Below, piece after piece: positions 10,834-20,845 of a stretch of DNA of 64,000 nucleotides; the stretch's first letter is position 1, and every line of letters starts with the position of its first letter. The stretch comes from Exophiala sp. HKRS030 (Eukaryota; Ascomycota; Eurotiomycetes; Chaetothyriales; Herpotrichiellaceae). The stretch lies in contig JAHWDD010000001.1 of NCBI GenBank assembly GCA_023897205.1, forward strand, positions 186,001 to 250,000, read 5' to 3'. The translations under genes were made by a program, and so were the position numbers. The notes beneath the pieces were generated by a model. It was given only the letters and a program-made list of their open reading frames with translations. It made no database searches and was not told the DNA's origin.

Positions 10834-11104
10834 GTCGATGTATTGCACACTCACATAGGAGCGTTCTCGTGAGTTCTGGTCGGCGAGACGCAGTCTGCGT
10901 GGATTGATGTTAAGGTCTAGGGTTGCGGAGCTTCGACCTCGGCGAACCTGCTCCATTTGCTGCCCAATCACCACCAGGCATTTTGTAAGTGGAGATCACG
11001 TTAAAATACCTTCCAAGTGCCCTTTCGATGACATCTGGATTAAAAGAAACCACAGTCGCCAGCGCCAGCACCAGCACCTCAACACAATACCAGGAAAGGA
11101 AGTA
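10834..11104. promoter_or_regulatory. Shared divergent promoter NDUFA6 / HIS3
   Basis: 271 bp separate the two start codons. A CCAAT box is present on the plus strand at 10964-10968. I looked for a perfect Gcn4/CPC1 site (TGACTCA), expected for a histidine gene, and did not see one. Confidence 0.5.
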
Positions 11105-11884
11105 ATGGGTTCCATTGAGAGAGCCACACCAACCACAATGTCCAGACGCACACATACACTGAATCGGATAACCAACGAGACTAAAATTCAAGTCTCTCTT
11201 TCCCTTGATGGAGGTCCACTGCCCGCCTTTCAACCATCAGATCACTTCGATTCGTCAATACCTAACGCACAAAAGCAAGCACACCCTGATGTACTCTTTC
11301 CTCTGCCATCATCTCATCATGCGACACAAATCACTGCGACCCAGCAGATCGCCATCTCAACTGGAATTGGATTCTTGGACCACATGCTCCACGCGCTAGC
11401 AAAACATGCTGGCTGGTCATTGGCAGTGCGCGCGTCGGGGGATCTTATCATCGATGACCATCACACAGCAGAGGACGTCTTTCTAGCAGTGGGATCGGCT
11501 TTCAATGGTGCCTTGGGTAAGAGAACTTCCCTAGTGCGATTTGGTCGAGGAGATGCGCCGCTTGACGAAGCCCTTTCGTGGGCAGTGATCGATCTTTCAA
11601 ACCGACCATACAGCGTGATCGATTTTGGCTTCACCCGAGAAAAGATCGGCGACCTCAGCACGGAAATGATCACCCACGGCCTCGAGAGTTTCGCACAGGC
11701 GGCCAGTGTCACTTTACATATCAAGTGTGTGTACGGACATAACAACCACCACAGAGCAGAGAGTGCCTTCAAGGCTCTTGCTGTAGCGTGCAGACAGGCT
11801 TGCGAGAGAAGAGCAGAAGGCACCGTTGGTAGTGGAGATGTCACGAGTACCAAAGGTGTACTTGGATCCAGCGTCAATGAATGA
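11105..11884 (+). CDS. HIS3: Imidazoleglycerol-phosphate dehydratase
   Basis: A single exon of 259 aa. It dehydrates imidazole glycerol phosphate to imidazole acetol phosphate in histidine biosynthesis (cytosol). Metal-binding motifs of the family are present: GIGFLDHM near residue 93, DDHHTAED near 117-124 and [10 protein letters not shown] near residue 210, and the protein ends with the STKGVLG signature. It is longer than yeast His3 (220 aa) because of an insertion of about 40 residues between SLDGGPL and QIAISTGIG, a known variable spot in fungi. The frame is open upstream; the ATG at 11105 ([10 protein letters not shown]) is the most likely start, with a second ATG at 11149 closer to the conserved core. 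Confidence 0.95.
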   Translation: MGSIERATPTTMSRRTHTLNRITNETKIQVSLSLDGGPLPAFQPSDHFDSSIPNAQKQAHPDVLFPLPSSHHATQITATQQIAISTGIGFLDHMLHALAKHAGWSLAVRASGDLIIDDHHTAEDVFLAVGSAFNGALGKRTSLVRFGRGDAPLDEALSWAVIDLSNRPYSVIDFGFTREKIGDLSTEMITHGLESFAQAASVTLHIKCVYGHNNHHRAESAFKALAVACRQACERRAEGTVGSGDVTSTKGVLGSSVNE

Positions 11885-12189
11885 AGCAAAACCTTTGGGG
11901 TCTGAATAGATTGTAACAAGAAGCGTCATTGGATTTTAATCTCGTTCCTCAGATGTTCCCTTTGGGATAAAAGGATTGTTGCGTTATCAGCAATAAGAAA
12001 CGCTCGTAGACAGCATTAAGCATCCAAAATCAGTGTTCAAAAACCCAACAAGACTTCTTCCTTTGATGTTTTAGGCTTCTCTGCTCTGAATATGAGCAGG
12101 GCCGAATCCGTGCCATAAAACCATCCCAAGGCCAAAAACGCCGCGCTGTACATACATAACAGTAATCATGAAAATGTGACAAAGCACAC
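11885..12189. other. Convergent intergenic region HIS3 / CENP-A
   Basis: 305 bp between two stop codons. Nothing beyond presumed 3' UTRs is visible. Confidence 0.6.
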
Positions 12190-12700
12190 TCAGCCCAGAC
12201 CGCCCCAGGCACCTCTTATCCTCCGAGCTAGCTGGATATCTTTCTGCATTATAGTAACCCTCTTTGCGTGGATGGCGCAAAGATTGGTATCTTCAAAGAG
12301 GTGTACGAGAAAGGCTTCGCTGGCTTCCTGTAGTGCCTGTATTGCTTGACTCTGCCATCTTAACTCCTGAGCTGCTCGAGTGGGAAGGAGATCAATTGCG
12401 ATTTCGCGGACTAGACGCGCAAAGGGGAGTTTGAGAATCAACAGATCTGTTGACTGCTGATATCGTCTGATTTCTCGAAGAGCAATTGTTCCTGGCTTAT
12501 ATCGATGCGGTCTCCTCGTGGGCACTGGGTCGCCGGCTGGTCCCAAAAATCAGCGCTGTTCCATTCACGATCGATGACAGAGAATACTTACGTTGCGCGC
12601 GAGGTCGGCCCATACTTGTTCTCGACTTGACCTGAGAGCCTTGCCCTTTGCGGGGAGTCGTGCGTTCGGATTGGCGTCTCACATGCTTGGTCTGCGCCAT
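12190..12700 (-). CDS. CENPA: Centromeric histone H3 variant (CENP-A/CenH3)
   Basis: Two exons, 12700-12592 and 12536-12190, joined across a 55-bp intron, give 151 aa. CENP-A replaces H3 in centromeric nucleosomes and founds the kinetochore. The histone core is clear: [16 protein letters not shown] near residues 48-63 and [25 protein letters not shown] near 121-145. It is not canonical H3: the basic N-tail is short and unlike ARTKQTAR, loop 1 is longer ([18 protein letters not shown]), a Trp replaces Phe after it, and the C-terminus is GAWGGLG. These are CenH3 hallmarks. It is divergent from the Derlin gene (722 bp between starts). Confidence 0.95.
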
Positions 12701-13422
12701 GGTGCTTTAAGAGGTGCTGATCCTCCAAAGAAAGAGGTGAGGAGGGAGGCGCGTAGGAAATTGCTCAAGTGTAAGTCGCTACGTAGACTCGAAAATCGAG
12801 GTGGTGGATTGTCGTGGTAGTGCAAATCGATAATGGTCGTGGGCGGACGTTACGGCGCTGGGGAGTGGGCACCGTAGCGGTTCAAGGATGCTATCTCCTA
12901 GAGATTGCGTTCAGAGACAGACTGATCGGTCATGCGGTGTCGGTGTCGCGCGCCAGTATGCTGGATTTGTTCAAAAAGTGACTGTGCTCATCAAGGTCGC
13001 GTCCCGCATTGAAATCCGCAGAGGGCGCGTCAATTGGACTGGGCGGCTGACAAAGACTCGCCCGGGGTACCTATTTGCGCCTAACGTGGTGGCCTCTGCC
13101 TTACCTGACGCTTTGATTCGAACGACGTTCCGGGAGGCATCAAACACCTCGTTCTTCAGACAATCCCGCACAGCAAACAAAGAGGCCACCTACCACCTAC
13201 CCACCTCTCACCATAGCCTGTCGCCACTACATGAACCTATCATTCCCCATCCTGTCGCCGATTCCTCCTCCAGATAAATATCACCATGACTACTCTGACC
13301 TTCGCTCGCCGATTCTGACGCAGTCCGTGTTGTCCCCCATCTACACTATCGTCCAGAGTCCCGAATTCCTCTCGGACTTCTCGCGAACCATCCTCCCGTT
13401 TTTTCAGCTCATACCTTGGATC
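12701..13422. other. Divergent intergenic region CENP-A / Derlin
   Basis: Presumed bidirectional promoter. The Derlin frame is open from 13231, but the family start is at 13423. No other feature can be supported. Confidence 0.55.
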
Positions 13423-14246
13423 ATGGCAGCAATATTAGGCGGAGGCGAGGAAGCCCTGGGTCAGCTGGGCCAGTTTCCTCTAGAACAATGGTTCTTCGAG
13501 ATGCCACCCTGCACCCGGTACTGGACGACAGCCACCGTCATTACATCAGTCCTGCTCCAATGCAAAGTCATTACGCCCTTTCAACTCTTCTATTCATGGC
13601 GCGCAGTATACTATAAGTCTCAGGTAAGAGAGAGCCATTGTACACTACCCCCAAAAATAACACGATCTCGCGCTGACACGGTCTGGTCTAGTATTGGCGA
13701 CTGATAACCACATTCATATACTTTGGACCCCCGTCCCTAGATCTCGCCTTTCATGTCTTCTTTCTCCAACGATATTCCCGACTGTTGGAACAAGGCTCGG
13801 GCCCTTCACCAGCGGTCTTCTCGTGGCTGCTGCTGTACGCTTGCGCGTCGCTGCTCGCCCTCAGTTCACTCACCACCTCAATCCCGTTCCTCGGTTCAGC
13901 CCTGTCAAGTACGCTAGTTTACATCTGGTCTCGACGAAACCCGGATACGCGACTCAGCTTCCTGGGAGTGTTGGTGTTCACGGCGCCTTACCTACCTTGG
14001 GTGTTGATGGCTTTCCACATGTTCATGCACGGTAGTATCCCCAAAGATGAAATCTTGGGCGTGATTGTAGGTCACGTCTATTATTTTCTTGCCGACGTTT
14101 GGCCTGGTCTACATGAAGGACAGAGACCGATGGATCCTCCAGAATTCTGGGTTCGATTATGGGAAGGGCGACGTGCCGAAACTGGAGAGCGAAACATCGA
14201 TGGAGATGTAGCTGCCGCTGCCGCACGACCTGGAGAAGTACGGTGA
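13423..14246 (+). CDS. Derlin (ER-associated degradation protein)
   Basis: Two exons, 13423-13623 and 13692-14246 (68-bp intron, phase 0), give 251 aa. Derlins are rhomboid-like multi-pass ER membrane proteins that pass misfolded proteins to the cytosol in ERAD. Diagnostic segments: WFFEMPPCTRYWTT, the FQLFYSWRAVYYKSQ-YWRLITTF motif across the splice site, FHVFFLQRYSRLLE, the SRRNPDTRLSFLGVL region and APYLPWVLMAF. The C-terminus after WPGLHEG is hydrophilic and cytosolic. No SHP box can be named with confidence. In yeast terms it could be Der1 or Dfm1; I do not choose. Confidence 0.93.
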
Positions 14247-15244
14247 TAGAGATGTAGCATGAGAACTGAGCATAATATAAAATCAAATTTGGACTAAGTC
14301 ATTTTGAACCAGCACCAGTAAGAAACATTTAGTGTGTTTCGTCAAAACCGGCCTTTGTGGATTGCCTGGGAAAGAGTACGAACAGGGAGGCTGGTCGGGG
14401 GACCATGTGCCATCTGCGTAGGAATTCATTCTGTGTCTACCTCGCGAACTCGAAAGACTGTAAAGGCGTGATTTCGATGAGTCCAGCTAGGTCAGTCAGG
14501 ACAAATGTGAAGTTGAAAGCCTTGTGATTGTCCTGAAGCATCCATCTAATGGTAGGAAAGAAAGAGGCTTGCTCCTCAGTTCTTGAGTTCCCAACTCTGA
14601 CTTGCCGCTGGTCGTTGGCCATGTTAACTGCCCATAAAATTCAATGGTGGCGATGTTGATTAATCATCAGCTAGGCTCTGGAATCCCCCAAGCCATGGCT
14701 AAAGTTACACTTGTATATGTCGTTGGCCGTGTCCATCCCGCGCTTGACCATGCAGTAGGTGCATCATACGAGTGTTCCTTGGAGAGAACACTTAGATGAA
14801 GCAGTCAACCCAACATTCTTTGTCGAATTGAGATCTTGCTCAGCGTGTATCTTCGACTTCTGAAACACCGTGAAACATCGTGTTGAGTGAACTGGTCTGC
14901 TACCCTTCTGGGGGGATGTGTCATCGAAATTCTGCATGAGGTAATTGTCGACAACACCAAGGGTGTGAAGGTGAGACTGTACTGGCATTTTCCGGGTGAG
15001 CGAGAGGATTCGAGTCGGCCCTGGTAAGAGTGGACCCAGATGTCCCGGCAACTAAACGATCAGGTCGTCAGCCAGGAGCCTTAGACATTTGATCTAAGCC
15101 TCTATGGCGACAATCAATCTTTCCCCCGAGACAGCGCAGTCCATGCTAGTCGTCGAAAAGTGACGGGCAACGCTCAAGAATAAAACCTCAGATACGCCAG
15201 ACTTGTGCTCAAGAATGGGCGGTGGGTATGTCCAAGGGGCGAGT
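14247..15244. other. Convergent intergenic region Derlin / CWC21
   Basis: About 1 kb with only short unconvincing ORFs on both strands. Confidence 0.55.
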
Positions 15245-15787
15245 CTATTCTTCGGGCTCGCCTTGTTCTTTCTCCAGCTGCTGCTCTTCTCTTTCTCGGC
15301 GCCTCTTCTCCTGTCTGGCCATCGGGTGCTCGCCATCTTCTGAAATTTCGCCAGCCTTCAGGCCTAAAGCTCTACGAAGCCTCTCACTCTCTCGTTCTTT
15401 CGCTTCGGCCAGTTCATGCACTTGATAGCTTTTGAGACCTTTGCCATCCATTCTCTTACCGCCCGAGCGGCGGTCCTTGTTACGTTCCATCTCTGCCGTT
15501 AACTTCTCACGCAGCTTGTCGCATTCAGCCTCGATTTTGTCCTCATCGACCTCGTCATCTTCTAACTTCTCTTGCAGTTCGAGGACTTTGACTTCGATAT
15601 CCCGTAGCCTATCATGGTTCAGGATTTCCTGGTCCGGTTTGCGAGTCTTAGGGCCACGGGTGGACTCATCGAGACTGTAGGGTGCGCCGATACCTGTGTC
15701 GCGGGGTTTTAAGAGCGAAAGATTTCGCTGAACATAGCCTGAGGTCCCCGAGCCACGCGGAGTAGATAGACCAACGTTGGATGACAT
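15245..15787 (-). CDS. CWC21: Pre-mRNA splicing factor CWC21
   Basis: A single exon of 180 aa. Cwc21 (human SRRM2 N-terminus) sits in the activated spliceosome next to Prp8 and Snu114 and influences 5' splice site positioning. The N-terminus is the diagnostic NVGLSTPRGSGTSGYVQRN, followed by the cwf21 domain near residues 54-100 (DRLRDIEVKVLELQEKLED...), a coiled helix that contacts Prp8. The C-terminus is Glu/Arg/Lys-rich and disordered. The ATG at 15787 is 23 codons inside the open frame and is set by the conserved N-terminus. Confidence 0.94.
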   Translation of the reverse strand: MSSNVGLSTPRGSGTSGYVQRNLSLLKPRDTGIGAPYSLDESTRGPKTRKPDQEILNHDRLRDIEVKVLELQEKLEDDEVDEDKIEAECDKLREKLTAEMERNKDRRSGGKRMDGKGLKSYQVHELAEAKERESERLRRALGLKAGEISEDGEHPMARQEKRRREREEQQLEKEQGEPEE

Positions 15788-17191
15788 GTCAAAATATCCT
15801 CCTGGGTAGAACGCTAAGAAAAGCGAAGGTCTGAGAAACGGAAGAACGTTTCGCATGAATAGGAGGAAAGTTTGGGTAGAGGATGTACAAGTACTACGAT
15901 GATTAGATAAGATTGGAAGCTAATCACGTGCCCAGACGTTTTTCCCCTCTCTTCGCTTGAGGTCATGATATCAAAGGTTCAGGTTTGCATCTGTAACGTC
16001 TTGCGTCGCGCATCTTGCTAATAGAGGAGGCAGTCAATTTCAAAGTCTAAAAGGACGAGCTTGATATACGGTCAAGCCTGGCGGCCGTCGCCAGTCTCTC
16101 TCTCATTTGACAGGTATGGCAGCCAGCTGCAAGAGCGGATGTCAATGCATCAGAAACTCGCTCGAGCAGTCCTCGCGTTGAAGGTCATAGTCGATTCGGG
16201 AATTTCCTATGATAGCCACGTCCCTGAGTTGGACTCGACCATAATGTTAGCGACCCCCCAATGATCGGGATGCTGTCTACGAGTGCTGGCCTGGTCGAGG
16301 TGCGCTGGGAGAAATGTTCGACACGAAAATCGCCTCGACAACGTTCCGCCAGGCGCAGTATATCGAATCATCCCACACGAGCATCACGGCTCGTCACAGA
16401 TCTTTCTGCTTGTTTGTGTCGTTGATTCCTTATAGGCCCCGAATCCCCATCAAGCATGGGTAGGAGCAACTGGCATGGCCGAAGGTAGTACTGTTCTCCG
16501 TACGTACATCACACTTATCACCAGGCACCGCTAAATCGCAAGAGGCTAGCCTTCGTTCTAGGCATTTGCTAACAAAGTTAGGGACATCTCTGGTCCCTAA
16601 AAATCTGATGATCTGAACCCACAATCATAAGTTTTGGGGCAGCGACAGGGACTTTAGGCTGCGGGAGTTATTATTCTCTTGGCTCAATTGGACCCTTTCT
16701 CTATCACTCTGGAACTCAATTCCGGCATCTGCATTCGTCCTCCTTCGCACGGGGTACAACGCTCTTCGTTCTTCATTTGCTGCTTGGACAGCAAGATCTT
16801 GTCTTGTCGATGTTCCTCCCAGGGTCCTTATGATCCCTGTCATCTCATATACCTTTTTACTTGGCCAGATCCCGGCGTCCTAGGGCATTGACTTTGTGTA
16901 TCGTTCCAAGCCTCTGTTTCTAACTGACTCTCTCTTTCTCCCTGTATCCGCCGCTTGGACTCTTTCTCTTTTCTCCTCAATCTATTGTCTGTTTATTTGC
17001 TCTTGCTTATACGTCCTGACAGATATGTTTCGTTGTGCTGTTGTGAAAATGATGCCGTTCCAGTTGAACATGGGGTCGGCCGTCCCTGCTGCATTACTTC
17101 TCCTCTTCCAATCTTTTTTGGCTTACATTGCAGAATCTCCCAGCAACAATATCAGAGCATGGGCCCTGCCTACTGGAATTCTTCCATCCTT
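15788..17191. other. Intergenic region, 1.4 kb
   Basis: The CWC21 promoter side, then the 3' side of the Zn2Cys6 gene. A pyrimidine-rich stretch around 16.9-17.1 kb gives hydrophobic-looking chance ORFs. No gene is supported. Confidence 0.55.
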
Positions 17192-18400
17192 TCACCTGGG
17201 ATGACTAGGTGGAGTAAAGGCACTGCCACCATGTGGAGGTTGTGTGTCCCTATACACAGCTGCAAGATTGCCCGGCCATGGTAAAGTATCCCCGTCCACC
17301 GCGGCTGTACGCTCAGCTGTCCAACCTGCTTGGCTGCCTGGTGTAAAGACATTGGCTTGTATACCACTATGTTGTTGTTGCGTCGTCCGCATTGCTGCTT
17401 GCCCAGCGTGCCCTCCCAGAGCAGCCGTGCTTTGGAAGTCCATTGGTGCCATCTGACTGTACATTGGAGATTGCAGATTCATCATTGCAACGTTTCCACC
17501 CAAGAGCATAGAAGCATCGAGAGGATCATCTGGAGGTGGTTGGAATCCTTGACTTATAGCTGCAGGAATTGCAGCAGTTTGATGCTCGGGCCCCATGCCT
17601 TGGGACACCGAGTCCATTTCGTCCGAGTCCGATGCTCCATCAACACCATCCACTCCATCCACTCCGTCTCTTCCATCTAGAAGCTCGACCCCGTCCCCCA
17701 TATCGTCCTTTCCCAGGGGTGAGAGTGGGATCTGATCCGATGACTGTCTGGAAGGACGGGGTGCGAGCCGCGGTGGTATGTCTGGTGGTTGATAGGATGG
17801 CTGGCCTCGCACTATTCTGCTGTCCAATACCGACTCTGACTGACTTTTGATAGGACCTGCACGCTCTACAGGTGGGGGATCGAGACCTAGACCACGGAGA
17901 ATCGCATCGGTAGAGACGCGGCTGCTGCTCTCATCGGGAACGACACCAGGAAATCCACGACCCTCTCTGCACGCCCAATAGAGCCTCTGCAATGCTTCGT
18001 CCATAACATCATGCATACCCCAGTACCTAAACATAATTTTGGTAAGCGCACAGTCATTATCACCTGTCAAGTATAGGATGGATGAACAAATCGCCGTGCA
18101 TTCTCATCAAACTTACCAGTCCCTTGCTTCTCTCCGTCTCCTAGCACTATACTCACAAATACTATCGCTTGCGATACAACCCGCGCAGGGAATGTTGCCA
18201 TCACACTGTAAATTGGTCAGACGACTGAATGTCCCGGAGGATTTTGGGGGAATTGGTGACGACTCAATCCATCCCACCTTCGATTTCTTGATTTTACAAC
18301 GATCGCAAGCCCTTCCAATTCGAACTCGAGTTCTTAACTGCTCAGAACTCTCAGCTTTCGGCGGCAGCCGATTGTCCTGTCGCTCTTTTCGATTTGGCAT
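17192..18400 (-). CDS. Zn(II)2Cys6 transcription factor
   Basis: Three exons, 18400-18278, 18205-18117 and 18026-17192, give 348 aa. A fungal Gal4-type DNA-binding regulator expected in the nucleus. The zinc cluster is perfect once spliced: CX2CX6CX5CX2CX6C starting in ACDRCKIKKSK and ending in SIC, followed by a basic stretch SARRRREARDW. The first intron (72 bp) falls exactly between KKSK and the third cysteine. The second (90 bp) precedes YWGMHDVMDEALQRLYW, a likely helix. The rest is low-complexity (Pro, Gln, Met, Asp-Gly-Val repeats) without the large fungal-specific regulatory domain, so it is a short member of the class. The ATG at 18400 is the first in frame. The target genes are unknown. 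Confidence 0.85.
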
Positions 18401-20845
18401 CCCGAAGATCACTCCCTCCCACCCCTACAATCTCCGGCTTGCGACCGGGTCCTTGACTGGACAGGGACAGGCTCAAGAACGACACAGCCTCTGTGAACAA
18501 TCTAGACTGGACAGAGCAGCGAGCATGAGAGGATCGCGAATGGTGAGTTTGGGTTGACCCTTTGGAATCACGACTATCACCCTGAAATTTCGTGGTTTCT
18601 GTTCATCCCTCAACGAAGCGGTAGCTCCCCGTGTGTGTCCGGCACATTGAGGAGATTATCTGCGCTGGGCTCGCGTGCTATGTTTTGATCCGCACAAACC
18701 CCCGACATGCAAACCTGTCAGACTGGCGTCAGCTAGATATCAAAATTTTCCCGTACGATCGAGGCGAAACCAACGTGGTGTCGAAGGACTGAATCGAGAA
18801 CTTGGCATCCTGAGAGCCGCTATTCCATCGACCAGGTCAAAATGGCAAAATGGAGATCTGGACGATTGCAGGGCCGCTATCCAGAAACGTATGCACTAAT
18901 TGACAAGGCCAAGTGGGCTTCTGAAATGGCAGCAGAACGAACCACGTATGCGGATCCAAATGTGGCGGTATTATTACTGCTCTTCTTGACGAAACAACAG
19001 CTACCACACACCAACGCTGCCGAGGTTGTTCCCGAGACGTCGTGCCTACGACTCCAGTGCAGTTACTCAGATGACGCTGGTATTCTAGGACATTATTTTG
19101 ATGTTACAACACGCTGCGAAAATCATGAAATGAGTCCTCGGATATGTGACACCCCCGTCGCCGTTGCGATGGTTGGGGCCACCACCACTTCTAGTCAGCC
19201 CCGAAAAAGCCCACGGCCCTCATCCAAGTGTCAATAACAATCAACTGACTGATTCAATGGAAGAGGTTGTGTTTACTTATTGGTACGACATCGAAAGCCT
19301 TCCATTCGTTACATTGCGTTGTAAATCCTTCTATCCCTGCTTGGTGGCCTACTCCTCGCTGGATGCATGGAGGCCATGCTTGGGCAGCAACTATTACCGC
19401 AATACTGTATCTCGGCAGTGCCACAGATTGGAAGTCGCCAGCCCCATCTCGCCCGCTGTGATGTCCTGGTTGCAGTATCGACTGATGCCAATTTCTTCAA
19501 GGGTCTATGGTTGCCACTGCTATCCACGACTCCTACCGATAGTTTACCAATGAGGGACCGGTATGGCCCTCGTTAATTGATAGCCACCAACCTTCAAGAC
19601 CTTCAAAACTGGTTCTTTGCCTGTGTCGAGCTCCACGCGCCCCCAGAGGTCGCAATGGGGGTGGCCCGGATCTTCCATCCGGAGTGGATTGTCGGGTCCG
19701 GCCTAGTCAACAGAGGCTCAGGTGTACGACTCCGGCCGAACCAATGACAAAATCCCTAGCCGCCCTTCGCCAAAATTTACCGGTTCTTCTGGTACTTTTA
19801 AGTAAAGTAAAGACCTCGACCGGACAGGAGCTCAAATTCCACGGACGGTCAGTGGCCGAAAGCAATTCTGTCAGAGTCGTGCTTCACATGTGTCTGTGAT
19901 GAAGGACCGTTTTGACAATGACACCTCTGCGCATTTTTGTCCCAGTTTCTCCAAAATCCGGCCCACCGAAATTGCGGGATTGCTGTTTGCCTTGCCGAAT
20001 GAAGCGTAGTAATGCGCTTGACAGGCACGACACAGAAAACGGATATGCATGGACTGCATCTTAGGGTCTACGGGCCTATGACAGCCTGAAACCTTTGTAC
20101 CCAAGTGATCTTGTTACAAACTCGTACCCGTACTCTACACCCCGGTGCAGCAAGGATATCGACTTATTACGGAGCCCATGACCGGAAGTTTCGCCCGGTC
20201 TCGTAAAAGCATTTCGGTCAGAGCCACCCATGTTGCTAATTATTTCCAAGTTCGGAGTGGGGGTTGTTCAGAATTGAAGGATCAAAATCCTCCGTCAACA
20301 GCAATGTACCCGTGCCCTCCATGGACGAAGACAAAGACGCAGATGCAGAGAGGGTAAAATACAGTCGTCGCGTATTCAAGCCAGGGGCGTTCACATGGTC
20401 AATGACTCCATAGCAGCGATGAGCCGCTATGTGAATGCTCAGACATGTCCTTGATAATTTGGTATGTACGAAAGAATTGTTCTTGAGCCCCCGGTGACGA
20501 ACAAACGAGTTCCTCGTGGTCTTTGCGCCACTGAAATCAACGGTGACTTCTACGAGTACTGGCTACAGACCTCAACTCGCCTGATGATGATGATCAATCC
20601 ACATTGGCAAGGATAGAACAAATAAAAAGGCTCCTCAAGTGTGAGAGCTTACAGTATGAATGGCAGATTCAAGACACGCTCATATTTCGCAGCAACACGC
20701 TCACCCAATGTATACACACATTCATGCACATGCGCATGTACCGTACACCGTACACATCTCCCTTCCTATCACGTACATATCAAACACGTCGGTCCCTAAC
20801 GCCTTGAAGACTTACCTACCGCCGTGGAAAGAAAAAAAATCCCTG
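18401..20845. other. Intergenic region, 2.4 kb
   Basis: The upstream region of the Zn2Cys6 gene and the 3' flank of SEC8. The ORFs present (up to 135 codons) have no recognisable motif. A TACGAGTA 8-mer lies near 20553. Confidence 0.5.

Noticed and set aside
16896..17204. Hydrophobic 102-codon plus-strand ORF
   Set aside because: It lies in a pyrimidine-rich 3' flank; Leu/Ser/Phe content is explained by composition.
18675..19553. Overlapping ORFs of 74-135 codons
   Set aside because: No domain, no splice-consistent join, and mutually overlapping frames.
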